DNA from: Dromaius novaehollandiae | Taxonomy: Eukaryota > Chordata > Aves > Casuariiformes > Dromaiidae | DNA length: 64,000 bases | Assembly (NCBI RefSeq): GCF_036370855.1 | Contig: NC_088117.1 | Coordinates: forward strand, 1,736,001 to 1,800,000 | Direction of reading: 5' to 3' | Shown here: positions 61,601 through 64,000 of the stretch, in pieces | How positions within the stretch are numbered: the first letter of the stretch is position 1 | Layout of the letters: every line of letters starts with the position of its first letter | The notes under the pieces: generated by a model | Told to the model about the DNA's origin: nothing | The model's database searches: none | Seen by the model: only the letters and a program-made list of their open reading frames with translations | Made by a program: the position numbers and the translations under genes

Positions 61601-64000
61601 TTCACCCACTGCTTTCTCAATGAAAGATGCATGAACGTAAGATGAACACAGCGAAATGCAACTTAAAACCAATGCACTAAACACCAGCTCTGCTAAAGGA
61701 CACAGTGGCATCTCACAGGCAGTTAACAACTCCTCTTCCCCTTGAGAGCTGTGGGAGATTAGGCTGAGAAACGCAGAGAAACTTCAGAAGTAGACTGAGA
61801 CTGATTAAATCATATGTGCATTTAATACCTTGCAGAGTCTCTCTCATTTAACCTTACTTTGTACAAAAATACTAGGCAAATAACTCCTTTTTGGAGGCTG
61901 TTATTAGCAACTTCCTCTGAAGGTATAAACAGTACCATTAGGAATTAGATCTAGTTGTGACTTTCCTACACATTTTAACATGCTGCCCTGCTTGTTAATA
62001 AGGCCCAGTGGGCCAGGTCTGGCTCCCTGCGCATTCAAAGGCAAGGCTCCCAGCTGCTAAACAGGAGTTGAAAATATCCAGAGCCACCAAATCAGCAGCT
62101 ACAAAACAGCGCTGAGCTCTTCCAATAAAACTGCGTCACAAATGCAAGTGGCACACCCTGGTTGAAGTCTGACAGCAAGCAGAGCCCCGACAGCCTGGGT
62201 GGAAGCAGCCAAAGGCCTCCAAATTTGCTGTCTTCTGCCTCATAAGATGGCAAGGGCAGAAATCTCCATCTCAGAGGGAAACATCTTCGCATCTGATCCT
62301 ATCCTGCGATTTTAAACAAAATGCATGGAAAAGCATCTGCCTGCAATTCAAATATCACAAAGCTGCAGGAATTACTTTTGGCCCCACTGTTTTAAAGCAA
62401 AGGCCAGACAGCTATGGTCTGACCAGTCTCTCCTTGAATGACTGGCATAGGACAAGCTCATCAACTGCCACCTTTTTTGTCAAGATACCAAGAACAGTGC
62501 AAACATTTACATGTGTCATTTACATGTGTCCACCCAAACCTCCTCTTGCACATTATGGGAACTGAACAGTTCCTGGAGAACACTTTTCAGGTTTTCAGGT
62601 TTGCTTGTGAAGTGTTGAATTGTTTCATTGTATCATATGAAAAACACAGGATTTGGGAATCTAGTATAACTGAGGCCAATCCTGCCTGTGGCACCTGCAC
62701 CTTGTGTTTTGGATTACCTCCAGTGCCACCTTGAGCCCACTGTACAGAATAAATGGTTGCACCCCATTTCCCTCATCTCCCCAAGCAGCAGTCACTGGAG
62801 TCTCCAAACGATTAAAGATTACATCGGATTTATTTTTTTCATGTTCCTGAAGATGAAGATTTGTCCAAGAAGTTCTCTGGCTTTGGGGCTGATTATCTTA
62901 CCTAAGTGTCCTATTAGCTTTTAGTTTGGTACATCACGTTTACTTATTCACAGGACATTTCACTGAAAGGTCAGCTAAGACTCTCCTCCTAAAGCTGTTT
63001 CCAAACAAACCCAGAACCACAAATGCTTCAGTATTTCCTGGTTATGATTATATTTAGGAAAATCATTGCATATATTGATCATTAACAGTATCGTTATGGG
63101 CAGCTCTCAGACACAAATCTAGCTGGAAGCCTGTACTAATGTCTTTGTCTCTTATCAACATCTATTTGAGAAGAAAGATAGATCCACAAAACTGAAATGA
63201 CAATAGTAGCCTGGAAACTAATTATTCTGCATGATTTCTACAAGACACCACTTTGCCATAGGTACTAAGGTTATAAACAAACCATCTAACCAACACCACA
63301 CTGGTAGCTTTCAATTTTCTCCACTGAACAGTAAGTTGGGTTTAAAAGTCAGATTTCTACAGCTTCCTCCTGAAAAAATTATTATTTGATTTGTTTCACT
63401 GGGTTGCTGTACCTTAAGGTTTCTTATCCTGGTTCCTTCTAATGCATCTGCTCTGCAGACTGAAGATGTGGTAACATCCACTAATTTTTCTGAGCTTATT
63501 CTGAACTAGTATTTCAGCTGGGATTATTCTTATAAAAATACACATAGATGTTTCACGTTCTAGTGAAAGACAATCAAGATCAACTGTCTGAATTTTTCCA
63601 TGCAACAGAAAACAATGATCCAACATCATAGGCACCCCACAAAAGTAAAATGCCTCAAAAGCATACCCTAACCCTTCTGAAGGACCACAGCTACAAATTT
63701 CACCCTTTCCTGCCCATTGAGCTTCCGCCTCTCCACTCATTCCACCAAAGAAGGCTCAATTATACGAGAGAAATCGGAGACTTGGATCTTTGTGTATAGC
63801 ATCCAAGGAGATCAGTTACCATTCATCTCCGAGTAATGATTTTCAGCAAATGGTTGTCCCTGAGCTGTTCATCTCATTGGCAAGTCTTTTCTCAACTGAG
63901 TTTTAACTGACTGGTAACATGGAATTTAAATATAATCTTTAATACATGTGTGGATGTAACATTTTGGACTTGATAATCACAACACTGGGTGTAGTCGTCT
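31407..64000 (-). CDS. RABL6: RABL6, Rab-like protein 6 (3' part; 8 coding exons, partial)
   Basis: The eight exons are 58516-58413, 46496-46138, 43757-43592, 37704-37486, 36371-36023, 34158-33987, 32232-32183 and 31601-31407. They join to 1614 nt, exactly 538 codons with a TAG stop and every splice phase matching, so 537 residues are visible. Human RABL6 has about 729. The missing N-terminal third carries the Rab-like GTPase domain, whose exons lie past 64000. Conserved blocks in order: [99 protein letters not shown], and a Lys-rich tail ending [11 protein letters not shown]...GGGDYEEL. The tail is mostly disordered and acidic/Pro/Ser-rich, with likely nuclear localisation signals near the C-terminus. 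RABL6 (PARF, RBEL1) is a GTP-binding, growth-promoting protein reported to bind the ARF tumour suppressor. The 46.5-58.4 kb intron holds a CR1 element. Confidence 0.96.
32183..32232 (-). CDS. RABL6: RABL6 50-nt exon, poly-lysine
   Basis: The acceptor CTTGTTTGAACAG and donor AAAGAG|GTACCG bound 50 nt. With one base from the previous exon it encodes [17 protein letters not shown], which matches the human [10 protein letters not shown] segment. Confidence 0.85.
33526..33540 (+). repeat. Homopolymer C15
   Basis: An uninterrupted cytosine run in a RABL6 intron. Confidence 0.9.
33987..34158 (-). CDS. RABL6: RABL6 exon with [11 protein letters not shown] block
   Basis: This 172-nt exon runs from acceptor TTGTCTCTAG to donor GAAG|GTAAAG and encodes [16 protein letters not shown]...KESSEE. 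The [16 protein letters not shown] block is nearly identical to human. Confidence 0.95.
34251..34278 (+). repeat. (GGAA)7 microsatellite
   Basis: Seven tandem GGAA units in a RABL6 intron, about 90 bases upstream (in transcription sense) of the exon at 34158. Confidence 0.95.
36023..36371 (-). CDS. RABL6: RABL6 exon with [15 protein letters not shown] block
   Basis: This 349-nt exon has acceptor TTTCTTTCTTTTAAG and donor AAAATG|GTAAAT. It holds an Ala/Pro/Ser-rich variable half ([20 protein letters not shown]) and the conserved [20 protein letters not shown] block. Confidence 0.95.
37486..37704 (-). CDS. RABL6: RABL6 exon with [12 protein letters not shown] and acidic run
   Basis: This 219-nt exon has acceptor CTACCCTTGCAG and donor AAAAAAAG|GTACAA. 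It encodes [17 protein letters not shown] and then [12 protein letters not shown]; the glutamate run corresponds to LSSEEEAEVA in human. Confidence 0.95.
40166..40269. repeat. 52-bp tandem duplication
   Basis: Positions 40166-40217 and 40218-40269 are two direct copies. They differ by one internal base (C at 40201, T at 40253) and the final base. The near identity indicates a recent event. It lies in a RABL6 intron and contains no splice site. Confidence 0.95.
40356..40389 (+). repeat. A-rich simple repeat
   Basis: Adenine runs broken by single T and C bases. It could be a retroposon tail, but no matching body is recognised upstream. Confidence 0.8.
42494..42527. repeat. T12 / A14 inverted repeat
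   Basis: Twelve T, an eight-base AT-only centre (AATTTATT), then fourteen A. It can fold into a hairpin in DNA or RNA. It lies in a RABL6 intron. Confidence 0.9.
43592..43757 (-). CDS. RABL6: RABL6 exon with [11 protein letters not shown] block
   Basis: This 166-nt exon has acceptor TTCCTAATGCAG and donor GAAAG|GTAAGG. It starts with five alanines (GCT/GCA-type repeat), then encodes [20 protein letters not shown] and ends DSE. Confidence 0.94.
46138..46496 (-). CDS. RABL6: RABL6 Pro/Ser-rich exon
   Basis: This 359-nt exon has acceptor TTTATCTTCCCTGTAG and donor CAGCCAG|GTAAGT. It encodes [12 protein letters not shown], a long Pro/Ser/Thr linker and [13 protein letters not shown], all recognisable in human RABL6. 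Confidence 0.96.
52083..54880 (-). mobile_element. CR1 LINE, endonuclease and reverse transcriptase remnants, inactive
   Basis: The minus strand encodes the CR1 ORF2 protein in broken frames. The endonuclease part is at 54657-54034 ([32 protein letters not shown]). A linker with [18 protein letters not shown] is at about 53.6 kb. Reverse transcriptase blocks are [14 protein letters not shown] and [18 protein letters not shown], the catalytic box (here FAGD), and RPHLECCV, ending at about 52.15 kb. The 3' UTR ends with CCAGAGGTCCCTTCCAAC and an ATTCTGTG octamer near 52083, the CR1 hallmark. About 65 codons between the catalytic box and KKANGIL are missing. Several frameshifts make it inactive. 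Its 5' end lies just before the endonuclease, so it is truncated but much longer than most copies. It sits in a RABL6 intron in the transcribed orientation. Confidence 0.95.
55191..55265 (+). repeat. A-rich low-complexity stretch
   Basis: AAATAA/AAAAT-type repeats about 300 bases beyond the 5' end of the CR1 copy. No flanking element is recognised. Confidence 0.7.
58413..58516 (-). CDS. RABL6: RABL6 exon with [14 protein letters not shown] block
   Basis: This 104-nt exon has acceptor TTTTCCTTTCTTCAG and donor GAACT|GTATGT. It begins in phase 0 and encodes [20 protein letters not shown] and [10 protein letters not shown]. This is the helix just after the GTPase domain and is the most 5' exon in the window. 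Confidence 0.94.
58517..64000 (-). other. RABL6: RABL6 intron, continuing past the window
   Basis: I looked on the minus strand for the preceding exon (ending FFNIPFLQLQ in human) and did not find it, so this intron is longer than 5.4 kb. It includes an AT-rich block at about 60.0-61.3 kb. No other gene is supported. Confidence 0.7.

Noticed and set aside
58517-64000. Further RABL6 exons (GTPase domain)
   Set aside because: I searched the minus strand for codons of the conserved preceding exon and for paired splice sites and found none; the exons must lie past the window.

Overview
The window is vertebrate nuclear DNA, most likely from a bird. It carries CR1 LINE retrotransposons of the sauropsid type, intron-rich genes with GT-AG splice sites, CpG-rich promoters and no prokaryotic operon structure. 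Many G/C homopolymer runs and a very GC-rich left half fit a bird microchromosome. A crocodilian or turtle is not excluded, because the call rests mainly on the CR1 sequences.

Three protein-coding genes are supported, all on the minus strand, in the order RABL6 - AJM1 - PHPT1. This is the gene order of human chromosome 9q34.3. From left to right: 1-4.2 kb is repeat-bearing intergenic DNA with a 5'-truncated CR1 and a MIR-like SINE. 4.2-6.3 kb is the complete three-exon PHPT1 gene (123 aa, histidine phosphatase) with its CpG promoter. 6.8-10.5 kb is probable AJM1 3' UTR. 10.49-13.79 kb is the complete single-exon AJM1 coding region (1100 aa). 13.86-18.99 kb is the AJM1 first intron, with possible alternative exons, a polyadenylation signal and a degenerate minisatellite. 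About 19.0-19.3 kb is a CpG-island promoter with a non-coding AJM1 exon 1. 19.3-29.3 kb is intergenic DNA with an old CR1 relic. 29.3-64 kb is the 3' part of RABL6: eight coding exons (537 aa in frame to the stop), with large introns that hold a second, longer CR1. The 5' exons of RABL6, which encode the Rab-like GTPase domain, lie beyond the right edge.

The three genes are neighbours by conserved synteny and do not form a pathway. PHPT1 removes phosphate from histidine, AJM1 is named for apical cell junctions, and RABL6 is a Rab-like GTPase family protein with a long disordered tail. I found no CRISPR array, no endogenous virus, no tRNA or rRNA gene, and no convincing new biological system. 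The most interesting items are a strict 18-residue tandem repeat in AJM1, possible intronic polyadenylation of AJM1, two CR1 copies sharing an altered reverse-transcriptase catalytic box, and several degenerate minisatellites. Exon boundaries were read by eye from splice motifs, reading-frame continuity and remembered human orthologues; no alignment was run.
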